Shown here: positions 1 through 11,261 of the stretch, piece after piece
Layout: each line of letters begins with the position of its first letter
Position numbering within the stretch: position 1 is the first letter of the stretch
Origin: Sarcocystis neurona
Taxonomy: Eukaryota; Apicomplexa; Conoidasida; Eucoccidiorida; Sarcocystidae
Length of the DNA: 64,000 nt
Reading direction: 5' to 3'
Assembly (NCBI GenBank): GCA_000727475.1
Contig: KL647291.1
Coordinates: forward strand, 4,474,828-4,538,827
Program-made: the position numbers and the translations under genes
Notes under the pieces: generated by a model
What the model was told of the DNA's origin: nothing
Database searches by the model: none
Seen by the model: the letters and a program-made list of their open reading frames with translations, nothing else

Positions 1-89
1 CGTGGAAAATTTGGACGGCACGTCACACGTTCCGCAGCGGACTGTAGGCAAGAAGACGACGTCTCCTTTTTCCGCAGGTGTCTTTGCAG
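1..89 (+). CDS. possible 3' end of a plus-strand exon (partial)
   Basis: The sequence ends in TTTGCAG followed by gtaagt at 90, a perfect donor consensus. The frame starting at base 2 is open and reads VENLDGTSHV...SPFSAGVFAG, ordinary protein-like composition quite unlike the microsatellite translations further on. The exon start lies left of the window and no continuing exon is seen before 934, so neither the gene nor its direction of travel is confirmed. It could be a chance match in spacer. Confidence 0.3.
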
Positions 90-933
90 GTAAGTAAACC
101 GACTACATTTCATATAAATACACGCCGAGCATATACGTATATATATGTGCGTACGTAAAGAGATAGTTAGACAGAAGAGTACTGCAAAATAGACGCGCTC
201 CCACGTAGGTGTGGGTGGGGAGTCCTTCTGCTGCCATCAGTCACACAGAGACAGAACCACAAACAGAGACACAGAGAGAAAGAGAGAGGGATAGGCGGCT
301 TCTACACACACACACACGCACATACTAACATTCATGCGGCCCGTCCCTCCCGCTGACCACGTGCATATAGGGATAAAGACAGACATGTAGGAGTGCAACG
401 AGCAGCTGTGTTACGAAAGTTCAGGAGTATCTTTTTTCATACTAAAAGCGGGTTCAAGCCCTCTCTGTCTACTCGGCAACATGCAGGTGTCTACATATAT
501 GTATATATACGTACATGTTCACACACATTTATATCCATAGATACGTATAGACTCGTATAGGGGTGATGCCTATCTGTGAGACGTTGTGGGTCCCTATACG
601 TAAGATTACGTATATACATCTTTATATGTACATATACATGTGTACATGTATATATGTATATACGTAGAGAGATATACGTGTATATACATATATATATATA
701 TGTGTACATACACGTACAGGTACGCACGCGAACGCCGATATTCCCTGCGGCGTCTTGTCGCCGACACATTCACGTATATGGAGAAGAAAATGTACGTATA
801 CATATACACGCATATATATATATGTATATATGTAGGTATGGACAAACACAAGTATATATGTATAGATACAAAGAGAAAACAAGCATTAGACCCACGCGTA
901 TTCACTGTCCCTGTGTCTGGAACTAGACTCTCT
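90..933. other. AT-rich spacer 3' of DCC1
   Basis: This stretch holds TATACA/TATATG microsatellite sequence (about 490-870), a short GA-rich stretch near 245-290 and a CA run near 303-318. Its ORFs are Tyr/Ile/Thr strings translated from the repeats. It should contain the 3' UTR and poly(A) site of the minus-strand DCC1 gene, but no clear signal can be assigned. Confidence 0.6.
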
Positions 934-1295
934 CTAGAGGTTTGCGTCTCTTGCTGCTGCTGCTGCTGCTATTTGTGCGAATATGTCTGGAAATACCCGT
1001 CCCATAAGAGAAGGCAGGAGCAGGGCTTCGACCTCCTCGATCCACCACGGGCTTTTGCACATGAAGAGAGTCGCAAGTCTGTCTCGCGTGTCGGACGGTA
1101 GCTCTTCCTCCGGCAGCATCAGCAGCACGCCCTCGGCAAAAAAGCACCTGCCCTTCAACACCGAGAGAAACACAGCCATGGAGCTCCCACTTATGCCATT
1201 GCCACTTCTGCTCGCACTGCTGCTGCTGCTCTCGTTTGTCTGTTGCTTGAGAAGCTGCTTCCACAGCTCCTGGCCACGCCCCTGTGTGCCTTGGG
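934..1295 (-). CDS. DSCC1: DCC1 terminal exon (start approximate)
   Basis: A frame different from the 1500-codon frame reads GQELWKQLLKQQTNE, a short Ser/Gly stretch, MAVFLSVLKG, LPEEELPSDTRDRLATLF, then a Trp-Trp-Ile-Glu-Glu segment and stops with TAG at 934-936. This order (EvW, LkG, LP.D...Rf..LF, kWt.ED) is the Dcc1 C-terminal signature. Possible acceptors are the cag at about 1293-1295 or nearby ag sites up to about 1318; upstream of that the frame meets TGA. Confidence 0.7.
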
Positions 1296-4200
1296 CTGCT
1301 GCCTCAGGTCAAAGAGCGTTGCTGCAGCTCCTGCTGCTGCTGAAGCCGCGTGACGTCCACCACGTCCTTCTGCACCCACCACGCCTTCTTCCCCTTCCGC
1401 CGCACCGTCACCAGTTCCGAACGAACTGCCGCTGCTGGTGGTGCGGCCGCTGCTACTGTCTGCGAGCGTACGTCGCTCGTTGGTGCTGCGCGAGCTGCTG
1501 TTGCTGCCGCTGGCCGACTGTGGGATCAGAAGCGTCGACGCCACTTCGAGGCTCCAGATATCGTCTGCTGCAGCAGGAACTCGTAGTTCGGGGAAGCCCG
1601 TCAAGCATGCGCGCAGCAGCTGGTATTTGTTTAACCGCGGCAGCTGCAGTTGCGTTCTCCCGCCGTTCTGCTGACGCTGCTGGAGCAACAGCAAGCCCCA
1701 CTCGGCCGCAGCAGGGCCAGGAAGCCGCTCCCACAACGTCAACTTCGCCAACGCGTAGCCCACCATCGGTACTCGTGCTGCTGCATGCATCAACAGCCGA
1801 TTCAAGCATGCGTCAAGTAAGCTCTTGGTGACGGCAAGACCAGCATGTCTTGCGCTTGCTGCTGCTGCTCCCGCTGCTGGGGCTGCTGCGGCTGCTTCTC
1901 CTGTTGCTGCTGGGCGACCACCAGCGTGTGCCCCTGCTTCTGTTGTCCCACCGTGCTTCCCCCCTCCTCCCCCTCCTGCTGTTGAAGGAGAGGCTTTCCC
2001 TTCCTCCAGCAGCAGTCCCTTATGATGAAGCTCTTGCCGGAGAAATTCTCTGTAGTTCTCGACGCACTGCAGCAAGTACGCATCTGCCGCCTGAACAACG
2101 CAGAGCGGGAGCTGCTGCAGCTGCTTGTCCAAGTGGAAAGTGAAGGACGAGAGATTCATCGCGTACAACGGAGTGGTGCGCATGCAGTCGATGCCGGACG
2201 GGAAGCTGCTGCACAGGCCTGCTTGGCGAAACACCACAGCAGCAAGCCATGCATGCAACTTCAGCCAGTTGAAGCAGACACCACACTGCCGCACGCGCGT
2301 CCCGTCGGTCAGAAAACACTCGTACGCATGCAGACTCCTCACAAGATCTTCCTTCGCCTCAGCGGCAGCAACACCAGCAGCCGGACGAGAGTGTTTCTCT
2401 GCGCGAAAAGCAGCAACAGCAGCAGCAGCTGTTTCGTCACCTTCTGCTCCACCGTCAGCTGCGCGCCTCGCATTCTCTTTGCCTTCTGCTGCCGCGCTGC
2501 ACCGCCTTCCGGATCCTCCCGCTGGTCCTTCTCCCATTTCTGAAGCTCTCGTCTCGTCTCTGCTGACAAGCAGTGGCGGACACATATCAACAAAGCGCGA
2601 AGGAAAGGGCAGCGGCGTTTCGCTCTTCAAGTCGCATATTTTAGCCAGAAGCTGCAACAGCACGCCTTCATCCAAGGGAAGTAAGTTCCTCTTCTGCTGC
2701 TGCTGCTCTTTTTCTGCCCCGTCTGCGATACTTTCTCCTTCTTCGTTTCCTTCTTCCGCTCCCTCATCTTCTCTTCCTCCGTCTTCCGTCACTTCGGCCA
2801 TTCGGGCATGCGGATTCTTTACACCGCCCCTCGACGCATGAAGCTGCGTCTGCTCGCACTGCCTACCGCTGCTGCTGCCCCTGCTGCCACCGCTACTGCT
2901 TTTGATGTTGCTCCCGCTGCGGCACGTGGACGCAGAGGCCCTCGTGCACCTCGTACTAAAACAGCCGAGACTGTAGCCTCGTGATTCTGTGTTTCTCAGC
3001 GTATCTAGTACCTGCCCCACTGTCCACTGCTTGCTGTTGCTGCTGCTGTCGCTGCTGCTCTTGCTGGCGCTGTCGCAGGCGCTGCTGTTGCAGCTACCAC
3101 TGTTGCTGCTGCTGTTTGGGCTGCTGCTCGTGTTGACGATTGTGCTGCTGCAGCTACTCCGCTGCCGGGGGGGAAGGAAGACGAGGACTTTGATGAGGCG
3201 CTGAAGGAATTCCAGAAGTTCGGCAGCAGAGAGCAGCACGTATCCATGTTGTCTTGGCATGAATAGCAAGAAGGTGCTGCGCGTGAAGTCTGCTGCTGCA
3301 GCAAGTGGCTGGCCCCACACACGCAGCTGTGAATCGCATGCGTGAGCGTCTTCTTTGCGCGATTTATGCTGCGGGGTGTTGGCCGCTGGTGCTTCGGCTG
3401 CGGCTGCTCCAGAGGCAAAACCGGCAGGAAGAGCGGCAGAGGAAAGCGGAAGGGTGGCAGCGAGAATTGACGGAGAGATGAGAGACGAAAGAGATGGAAA
3501 GAGAGAAGAAGAAGAAGGGAAAGACGACCCGGCAGCAAACAGAGATAGAGGAGGTCCTCCTAGAAGATGCGTAGCTGCTTCGAACTGAGAGGCCTGTACC
3601 TGCTGCAGGAGCACAGAGGACGGCAACACGGGTCTCGGAAGGGACGCCGCAGCAACGTGGCCCCCAGCAACAGCAGCAACCGCGTAGGCAGCAGGCGACC
3701 CTGCAGCAGCTGCAGCAGCCCGAATTTGACGGGAGGAAGCAGCGACGTTGCTGCAGAAAGTGCATCGGGAACTACCATTGCTGCTGCACGTGTAAGAGTT
3801 GCTGCTGCCCCTGCTGCTGCATGTACACAGAGCGCTGGTGTTACACCTGCTGCTTAGAAGTTGCTCAATCTGGCGAGTTCTGCCAACAGCCGGCTCGACG
3901 AGAAGAACCGTCGAGCAGATGCCTACAAGAGAGATACCAAGGGCCTGCGCAGCCCCTTGTGCAGCACTTCTCTCTCTGGACTCGCTTTCAGCGGCAGCAG
4001 CAGCAGCAGAACTCACAGTGTCCTGCTGCGTCTTCTCCCCCGGCTTCCCGTGGACTGGTCCCTGCTGTTTCTTCTTCGTTTCGCTCTGTTGCTCCTTCTC
4101 GGCCAGCAGTCGACGCAAAGGCTGCAACAACGTGCCCTTCGCTTCGCGCGGCAGCAGCGGAGCGGCCACTGCTGCAGCAGTGGAAGAAGAAGAAGCAGCC

Positions 4201-5693
4201 CCAACAGGTGGGGCATACGCAATGAGCAGCTGTCCGTCAATCGCATTTCGTTGAACAAGATAAGCTCGCTCTTTGCAGCACAGCAGCGTCCCTTTCCACG
4301 CAGGCCACGACGCCTCCGCCTGGGTCTTCTCAATACCTGGTTGCTGCTCTTGCTGCGACTGGGGGAGGATGCGGGGCACGCCTACGAGCTGCAGCGCGTC
4401 TCCGCTTTCCAACGCATGCAGCAGATACTCATCAACGACCAGCAGGAGCCAGTCTTCAGCAGCAGCTGCTGCTCCTCCGCTGCCTTTCCGGCTCAAAAGG
4501 AGAGGTGATAGACCTAGCAGCCAGCAATCTGGTTGCATTTCCGCTGCAACAGCAGTGGCGATGCTTCCTCCTTCACTCCCAAGGACTCCTTTGCGAAGTC
4601 CCTGTCTCGTTTCCTCCTTCTCCGGCTCCTGTTGACGATGGTGTTGCTGCTGCTGCTGCTGCCGGTGGGGTTGCTGCTGTTGTGGAGCTGCGGCGCCCGC
4701 TGCAGCAGGCAGAGACGCACCGGCGTCAGCAAACAGCTTCTTCTTTGGGTGTAGGGCAGGCCTCGCGGTGAATGTAATTTTCTGCCGTACGACGCCCTGC
4801 ACTTCCCAACAACAAACCTCCTGGCATTCTTGCTCCTTCCCGTCTGCAACGGGGCCACTGGCTGTTTTCATGGCTGCAGCAGCAGGCGTCGCAGTAACTG
4901 CAGTCGTAGCATTACTCTTCGAAGCAGCAGCTGCAGCAGCAGGAGCGGGTGCCCCAGTCTCGTAGGTGGCATCCTCCTCAGCAGCAGCAGCAACCGAGGG
5001 CGCCACAGGAACAGCCGGCGATGAGGAAGCACCAGCAAGTGGGTATATGTTTTGAGGAGGCCTGGGAAGACGTCTTCGTACTTTTCGAAGAATCGCGATC
5101 CCTGCGCCGCCGCTCCCTGTTGCTTCTTCTACTTGCCCTTCGAGAACGAGGGAGCCGACGTGCAGCACCGGCCGTCGACTGTTGCTGCTTTGGCTGCTCT
5201 TGCTGACGCTGACAAGAAAGTCGGAGACTGACTGACGCGCCGTCTCCGACTGACGTGCTGTCTCCGACCGACGCGCTGTCTCCGACTGACGTGCTGTCTT
5301 GCCCTCAGTTCCAGTCTGCTGCATCTCGCTGCGTCCTCTCACGTGTCCCACTGCCGCTGCTTCTTCTGCCGGAAGCCCTCTTCCTCCTTCTCCCGCTGAA
5401 GCGGCTCGCGCTGCAGCGCCCGCCTTTCTCGACTGCTGCGATGTCGGCTGCTGTCCCTCCCATTTAACCAGGCCCCACACATCAAAGCAGAGCTCGCTGT
5501 CTTCATCTTCCCTTGTTGTCGCTCCTGCTGCGGTGGCGTCCCTGTTTGCTGCGGATGCTGCTGCAGAGAAAGTTGTGGCACCTGGAAAGGCTGTCTCTTT
5601 GAGCGGAGAAGCAGCTGCAGGCAGGGCGGCCAGAGGCAGCAGCGTAGACTTCAGCGCGGCTCCATTGCTCTGCTGGCGATATGTCTTAACCAA
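934..5693 (-). CDS. DSCC1: DCC1-like sister chromatid cohesion protein (Ctf18-Dcc1-Ctf8 subunit)
   Basis: Dcc1 joins Ctf8 and Ctf18 in an alternative clamp loader that loads PCNA, supports cohesion and docks on DNA polymerase epsilon in the nucleus. The identification rests on two separate blocks. Residues about 413-437 (LLVVDEYLLHALESGDALQL) followed by 477-496 (AYLVQRNAIDGQLLIAY) match the N-terminal Dcc1 pattern of a Leu-rich strand, 'LESG.sL...G', then 'LC.+.+tY.+r...tSN.lLl'. The terminal exon carries QELWKQLLKQQ, LSVLKG, LPSDTRDRLATLF and a WIEEVEALL segment, matching the Dcc1 C-terminal winged-helix region that binds Pol epsilon. The large open frame (5693 down to 1191) has 1500 codons, whereas yeast and human Dcc1 have about 380-390 residues. 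The excess is Ala, Gln, Ser and Gly homopolymers. ATG 5693 is the first in-frame ATG, without independent support. The splice joining the big exon to the last one is not resolved. Confidence 0.8.
1191..5693 (-). CDS. DSCC1: DCC1 large 5' open frame (exon, 3' boundary uncertain)
   Basis: This is one uninterrupted frame. Islands of normal composition (about residues 413-500; HGYVLLSAAELLEFLQRL; NWLKLHAWLAAVVFRQAG; NLSSFTFHLDKQLQQL; ALAKLTLWERLPG near 1320; LPRLNKYQLLRACLTGFPEL) alternate with Ser, Ala and Gln runs. The islands are the likely folded core. The last part before the stop at 1191 (RGVARSCGSSF...) reads out of frame with the true C terminus, so the exon must end earlier, between about 1290 and 1560. 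Candidate donors there are weak. The opposite strand is also open for long stretches because CAG repeats lack stops; I treat those frames as shadows. Confidence 0.7.
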   Translation of the reverse strand: MVKTYRQQSNGAALKSTLLPLAALPAAASPLKETAFPGATTFSAAASAANRDATAAGATTREDEDSELCFDVWGLVKWEGQQPTSQQSRKAGAAARAASAGEGGRGLPAEEAAAVGHVRGRSEMQQTGTEGKTARQSETARRSETARQSETARQSVSDFLVSVSKSSQSSNSRRPVLHVGSLVLEGQVEEATGSGGAGIAILRKVRRRLPRPPQNIYPLAGASSSPAVPVAPSVAAAAEEDATYETGAPAPAAAAAASKSNATTAVTATPAAAAMKTASGPVADGKEQECQEVCCWEVQGVVRQKITFTARPALHPKKKLFADAGASLPAAAGAAAPQQQQPHRQQQQQQHHRQQEPEKEETRQGLRKGVLGSEGGSIATAVAAEMQPDCWLLGLSPLLLSRKGSGGAAAAAEDWLLLVVDEYLLHALESGDALQLVGVPRILPQSQQEQQPGIEKTQAEASWPAWKGTLLCCKERAYLVQRNAIDGQLLIAYAPPVGAASSSSTAAAVAAPLLPREAKGTLLQPLRRLLAEKEQQSETKKKQQGPVHGKPGEKTQQDTVSSAAAAAAESESRERSAAQGAAQALGISLVGICSTVLLVEPAVGRTRQIEQLLSSRCNTSALCTCSSRGSSNSYTCSSNGSSRCTFCSNVAASSRQIRAAAAAAGSPAAYAVAAVAGGHVAAASLPRPVLPSSVLLQQVQASQFEAATHLLGGPPLSLFAAGSSFPSSSSLFPSLSSLISPSILAATLPLSSAALPAGFASGAAAAEAPAANTPQHKSRKEDAHACDSQLRVWGQPLAAAADFTRSTFLLFMPRQHGYVLLSAAELLEFLQRLIKVLVFLPPRQRSSCSSTIVNTSSSPNSSSNSGSCNSSACDSASKSSSDSSSNSKQWTVGQVLDTLRNTESRGYSLGCFSTRCTRASASTCRSGSNIKSSSGGSRGSSSGRQCEQTQLHASRGGVKNPHARMAEVTEDGGREDEGAEEGNEEGESIADGAEKEQQQQKRNLLPLDEGVLLQLLAKICDLKSETPLPFPSRFVDMCPPLLVSRDETRASEMGEGPAGGSGRRCSAAAEGKENARRAADGGAEGDETAAAAVAAFRAEKHSRPAAGVAAAEAKEDLVRSLHAYECFLTDGTRVRQCGVCFNWLKLHAWLAAVVFRQAGLCSSFPSGIDCMRTTPLYAMNLSSFTFHLDKQLQQLPLCVVQAADAYLLQCVENYREFLRQELHHKGLLLEEGKASPSTAGGGGGGKHGGTTEAGAHAGGRPAATGEAAAAAPAAGAAAASARHAGLAVTKSLLDACLNRLLMHAAARVPMVGYALAKLTLWERLPGPAAAEWGLLLLQQRQQNGGRTQLQLPRLNKYQLLRACLTGFPELRVPAAADDIWSLEVASTLLIPQSASGSNSSSRSTNERRTLADSSSGRTTSSGSSFGTGDGAAEGEEGVVGAEGRGGRHAASAAAGAAATLFDLRQQPKAHRGVARSCGSSFSSNRQTRAAAAVRAEVAMA
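5228..5300 (-). repeat. four copies of an 18-bp repeat inside DCC1 (SETARQ)
   Basis: Near-identical 18-bp units encode Ser-Glu-Thr-Ala-Arg-Gln/Arg in tandem (about residues 132-155 of the large frame). The unit is a perfect multiple of three, so copy-number change keeps the frame. Confidence 0.9.
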
Positions 5694-7117
5694 CCCTTCC
5701 CCCTACGCAGCAGCAGCAGCACGTGCAACAACAGACGTCAAGCAGCAGAAATGAAGAGAAAAGGCGCGGTCACGAGTAAGTAACGCTTGTGGGGCCTGCG
5801 CCCTCATCATCGAGGAAGAAAGAAACGGCTCCGTGTCTGCACAAACGGTCCAAGGATGCGGTTTAAAATGTCGGGAATTCCCACGCTAGTACAGTGACGC
5901 ATAAGAAGCATATACGTATATACATATAAACATATGTGTATACTTCTAGACGTATATGTGTACGCGTAATATATGTGTATATACGTATGTGTGTAGCTAG
6001 TGTTGACTGACTTAAGCGGGAATTTAGCCTGGTGTATAAGCGAATGCCCATCGATACATATACACATAAATATATACATATACATATATACGTGTGCCAG
6101 ACCAGACCCATATACATATACATGTATATATATATATATATAGATATACATACGCGTGTACTGATTGGCTTATCCAGCACCACACATAGGCGTATGAACC
6201 TGTTGAGGCACCAAATCTGCAGAGAGACGATGATGGCAGCGTAAACCTTTGTATATATATATATATATGTATGTCTTTATTTGTACCAGCACTTCTACGC
6301 ATAAACAGGTGCTGCTGGTCGCGGAGCCCAGGATTGTTTCGGCAAAAGCTGGAAGTTCTGGGCGTTGTCGTCAGCAACTTTACACCGAACCGGAAAATTC
6401 CGTCTTTTGTCTGCATGGGTTATTGCCAGAAAATACGCATACTTGCATACGCATCGATACCCATATTCACACATACGTGGATATAAACATACGTATTTGT
6501 ACAAATCCTTTTATACGTGTATATATGTCAGTCGGTCGGCAGGTACTCAGGCTACATGTATATCACACACATATACATAGATCCACACGTCTACAGACGT
6601 ACAGACCCCTGCGATTTCCAGTTGGTGCAGACACAGCAGTTGAAAGTAGACAGAATGGCAGACATGTACCTGTGTCTGTAGTGCTGCTGGAGGCCACCTG
6701 CTATACCGAGCCAAGCTGGAGAGACACGCGCTGCCTACATCCTATAGAGAGAGAGGGAGTTGTATGGAGGCAGGCAAGCCACGCAAATACTTGAAAAAGC
6801 ATATCTGTGTACAACAGGTGTCCTGGACGTGTAGCTCGAAATTCTTTGCAGCGCTCGGTCGTCAGCGAAGTCGTTCAGAAAAAAAAGTAAACAGGACCTG
6901 CTTCGTCCCTCCTTAGACGCAGCCCGGCTTTTCACAGAGATGCCGAAGTTCATATGTAGTGGTTTCTATGCGCTAACCTGTTACGCATAAGGATAGACAG
7001 CTGCTTCTCTTTATATATATATATATATATAGGGCTGTCTACCATTTCATACGTACGTAGATATATACGTGTATATATGTGACGATATGTGTGTAAGCTG
7101 CTTCTGCAGACACGAAC

Positions 7118-7156
<39 letters not shown>

Positions 7157-8400
7157 CAGACTCAAAGAGCTGCCTATGTGCTTATATGTACGTAAAGTAG
7201 CCACAAATATACATATATAAATATGTATGTGTGAAAACAGAAATGTATGTGTATACACGTATCGATTGTGTATGTATCAGTCCTGGTTAGACGAAATACA
7301 GGGCCACGACTTTAACGGTGGAGAAGAGCGGAGTGACGGAGGAGACCTGAACAGAACCAAAGTGAGAGAGGGGGAGAGAAAAGAGAGACTTTTCGATTAA
7401 TTTACCTGCAGGTCGATGAGAAGAAAGCAGCCATCTTCTTCTTCAGAAAGGGGCTTATCAGGTGTCACTACAGCAGTCCGCAAGCCCCCCTGCCACGTCA
7501 TTCTCCTCACTTTTCCTTCTTTGCTTCACACGTGTTCCCCTCTGTCACTCAAACTAACTGAACACACGTGCGTATGTACTCTTACATGTATGAGTATACA
7601 TACGTGTTATACATATATATATATATCAATGTAAAGAAATATATATGTGAATATACGGATAAATATATGGCCAAGATATTGGCGGAAAGTTGCTTCCCTG
7701 GTGTGTCTATTCTTCTGGAGCAACACATACGGCGCGGGTACAACACATAGGTGGACCACTTTCCTTCTTTGTGGAGGGAAACTGGCGTTGCTAGAGCAGT
7801 ATTTTTTCTTCCCCTCCGACTTTCTACAGAACGCTTTATGACTCCTCCCTCTCTTTTCTTTCTTTTCCTCGTTCCCTTGTCTACTGCTGAAGATAGAAGT
7901 GTGTCGGAAAGTGCTACGAAATATAAAGATATATATATATATATATGTGTATGTGCTCGGGCGCAAGGGCTAAACTATGATGGAAAATGTTATTCAAGGA
8001 CAGCTGGCTACAGCGCGCTTTCACCCGCCTTTGAGGCAAAACAGGCAATCTGCAGTTTGCCACCAATATATGTATATATATGGAGAGAGAGAGAAACGGA
8101 GAGAAAAGGCTGTGATCCTGCATGTACGGATGTGTATGCTATATAAATATATAGTTGTATGTGTATACAAGTATGTGTATGTTGCACAGGAGGCTACCTG
8201 CAAAGAACGGTGTGCGGCCGCAATTTTTACTGATATGTGCGTTCCTCCGCACGTCTATTATATACGCATATATTTGAGAATGCCCAGAGGTCAGCGGCAA
8301 GAGAAAGATCGAGTAAAGAAAACGCGTTTTCTTCTGAGCGCTGCGCCGTAAATGCGGGAGTGTCTGCAAATCGAAACGTGTGTGCTACTGGAGCACTTCG
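5694..8400. other. 5' flank of DCC1; microsatellite-rich spacer
   Basis: This stretch must hold the DCC1 promoter and 5' UTR, but no core element can be named. TATACA/TATATG repeats dominate (5900-6160, 6250-6290, 7005-7150 with a GA run at 7137-7156, 7600-7670, 7920-7950). ORFs here are repeat translations or short. No gene is supported. Confidence 0.5.
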
Positions 8401-11117
8401 GGTGTACGTACATCACTAGAAACATAAATACATCCCGCTGTGTGCATTGTTTCTATTTACCGACTCCTTGTGACCGTGTGCTTCAACTGGATATACAGAT
8501 GGATTTGTACACTGATATATTTAGCGAGTGAGAGAGGGAGAGGAGGGAGAGGAGAAACTAGAGAAAGAAACAGACGTAAAGAGGAGAGGATATAGAGGGG
8601 GAGTAGACGGGAGGAAGGAAGCATGGGCAGCTTCTATGTACTACAGATATCTTAGGCAGGGAATTTATATCCACGTACAGCTACGCCAAGTTCTACCGAT
8701 CCTAAGCAGCACAGAACGTATCGCTCTGCGTTGCACTTCTGTATGACAGCGAAAAGACGTACAAGAAAGACGAAGTAATACGATGTGATGTAGAGAGAAG
8801 AGTGGACGGCGCGAGAATCACACTTCAGGAGAGAATGTACGCAGAACTAACTCTATGTATTATTGTGGTTAGGGATAAGCGTGTGCATATCAGAGAGCGC
8901 GAAGAAACAAGTTTTCTAGTGTGCAGCTTGCTAGGTAGTTTTCGACGTAAGGGGGTTTATTTGTTGGAGTCGCACTAAGTGAGGGAAGGAAACGAGCAAC
9001 CCGGAAAATGTCATGAGGGCTGCATCTCTACGAGTCGATCGAAGTTTTGTCGGAAAGGATATGAACAAAGCAAAATGCGTTGCCGACGATCTTGCGCCAG
9101 GCGCGCGTCTATGTGATGGAGAGAGGCAGCAAAGGGGATTGTTGTCCTGTCCACAAAAGGCGTGTCTCACTTGCAAAAAGAGCACCTCCACAAGTTGTTG
9201 CCACACGTGAATTGAATTATAAGATAGCCAACAGTGTGTGTGTGCTAATCAACGTGGCGTTGAGATCGCGGCTGTCGTCGTGGTACTGTGTAAATCCCAT
9301 CGGTCGAGCTGCATCAACTTTCCCCTTTCGCCTGAAGAGTTTCTTTCTGCGATGCGGAAGAGCATGCTAATACTACGGAAAGAAAAGCCAAATTCCCACG
9401 AAAGGTGTGTTGGATTGCACGCCCCTCAGGCGGCCTGACGGGGAGAGTAGGACGAATGTGGGGGACTTGTCCGCGCATACGTATCAGAGAGAAGTAAATA
9501 TGGGGTGATTAAAGTTCGGAAAATTCGAAAACGGACAGAAACACACAAGAGCAGTACCGGGGACTAACAACTGCAGGGCCATCGGCACCGTCAAACGTTA
9601 TAGTCGGAAAGAGTGATAGAAGCCCCTCCGGGTCTTCATACACTCAAGGCTATATAACGTGAGACAAGCGAAAAAAAGTAACTAAAAGTTGGAGTAAGTA
9701 CGTTAGTCTACATTATGTCCAAGTGTTCCGCTTTTTCTACACATCACACCATACATTGCGAGGTAGAAGACAGTACGGAGGGGGGACCGGGTGTGCAGAA
9801 GAAGGTTGATCTAACGAGCGAAAAGGAAGTGCAGAGGAAACAGGACGACTGCGGATGTCGAAGTAAACAAATATTCACATTCGCAAGGTAGGGAAATAGA
9901 ATGTTAGAAGAGGTGCTGAAGCAGGAATACGCTTGCCGTGGGTGAGTGTAGTACCAAGACTGTCTTCTATTTTGGGGGGCGGCGGGAGCATCGCGATGCA
10001 TCCGTCCACCACGGCGAGATAGAGCCTATTGAGCTGTGTTGCGTTGTGTGTCAAAGTTGATATTCAAGAGAGTTCAGAATTGTGCCTGCACGCACTATAG
10101 GCTCACTTAAAGGAAAAATGACAATATACATGTGGATCTTCGCGTGTCTGCGTATAATAATATATCACGTGGAGACGACGTACATATGCAAATGGCACTC
10201 TGCTCGTGACTGTACGTCTCTAAGAGATGCGCATCCATATATGCATTACGAGATGAAGATACACGTATATATATATATATATACACAAAAACTTAGAGAT
10301 CGGTACACGTGTACACAAATCCATTTATGATGGAGTATAAGTGTCGGTTTCCGTGTGAATATCGGTTTCCATACAATGGACTGAAGAGCGAGCTCCCTCA
10401 TCCGGCACAAAGGACGAACACTGTGGATCCGACTACGCAAGAGCAGAACTAAGTTCTAATAACGAGGCGGACGGGGAAATATGAATGTAACTCGGAAAAA
10501 ATGCCTCCCATATACATCACGACCATACGTGTATGCTTGTACACGTACCGTAGCGTGTCTCTACATGTACATCTCCATATTAATATTTAGATGCAATCGT
10601 ACGAGTGTATTCGTAAATGTCAACATAGATGAATCTGCATACGTCCATACGTGCTGACGGGTTAAATTTTTCGCCACGTATTGGTGGAAAGGAAGAACGT
10701 GTTTCCAGGTCCGATAAACTGTGGTTAGACATCAAATCGAGTGCGACTCAAGGCAGGACTCAATTGATGTGCATCTCTCTCTCCTACGTATACATAGATA
10801 TATATATATGTATTTATACGTGTACGTTTTTGAGGAAATGGTACTGCTTGTATGCCACAAGATCGGCGCACGGCTCTGTTGGCTCCAGGCAGAGGAGTAG
10901 CACGTCGCTCTGATCACTTTCTCGAACTGGAGACTGCTCAGTGCATTCGGCCTGATTCACCTAGACATACCTGGAAGAATATTGTATACGTGCGTCCACA
11001 TATCTCTTCGTATCTGTGTACGTATTCATATGTATCCCTACGCTCACCTCTGAATTCAAATACGCTTCAGGCTGCGGCTTCCTCTTGTTTGCTTGTCAGC
11101 TGATTATTCTCCACAAA

Positions 11118-11261
11118 TGCATTACGCGTACGCATTGCTGTGGGAACACATGAAAATATACACATCTGTCTGTATATATATATATATATGCATTACGCGT
11201 ACGCATTGCTGTGGTAACACATGAAAATATACACATCTGTCTGTATATATATATATATATG
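11118..11261. repeat. 71-bp tandem duplication
   Basis: Two copies begin with GCATTACGCGTACGCATTGC at 11119 and 11190 (period 71) and differ by a single substitution (gtgggaac versus gtggtaac). Each ends in a TA run. Near identity indicates a recent duplication. Confidence 0.9.

Noticed and set aside
446..462. tRNA T-loop-like GGTTCAAGCCC on plus
   Set aside because: Flanks do not form the T stem and no cloverleaf can be built upstream.
983..5754. Long plus-strand frames opposite DCC1 (e.g. 983-1831, 2125-2841, 5299-5754)
   Set aside because: CAG/CTG repeats have no stops in most frames. Only the minus strand carries Dcc1 motifs.
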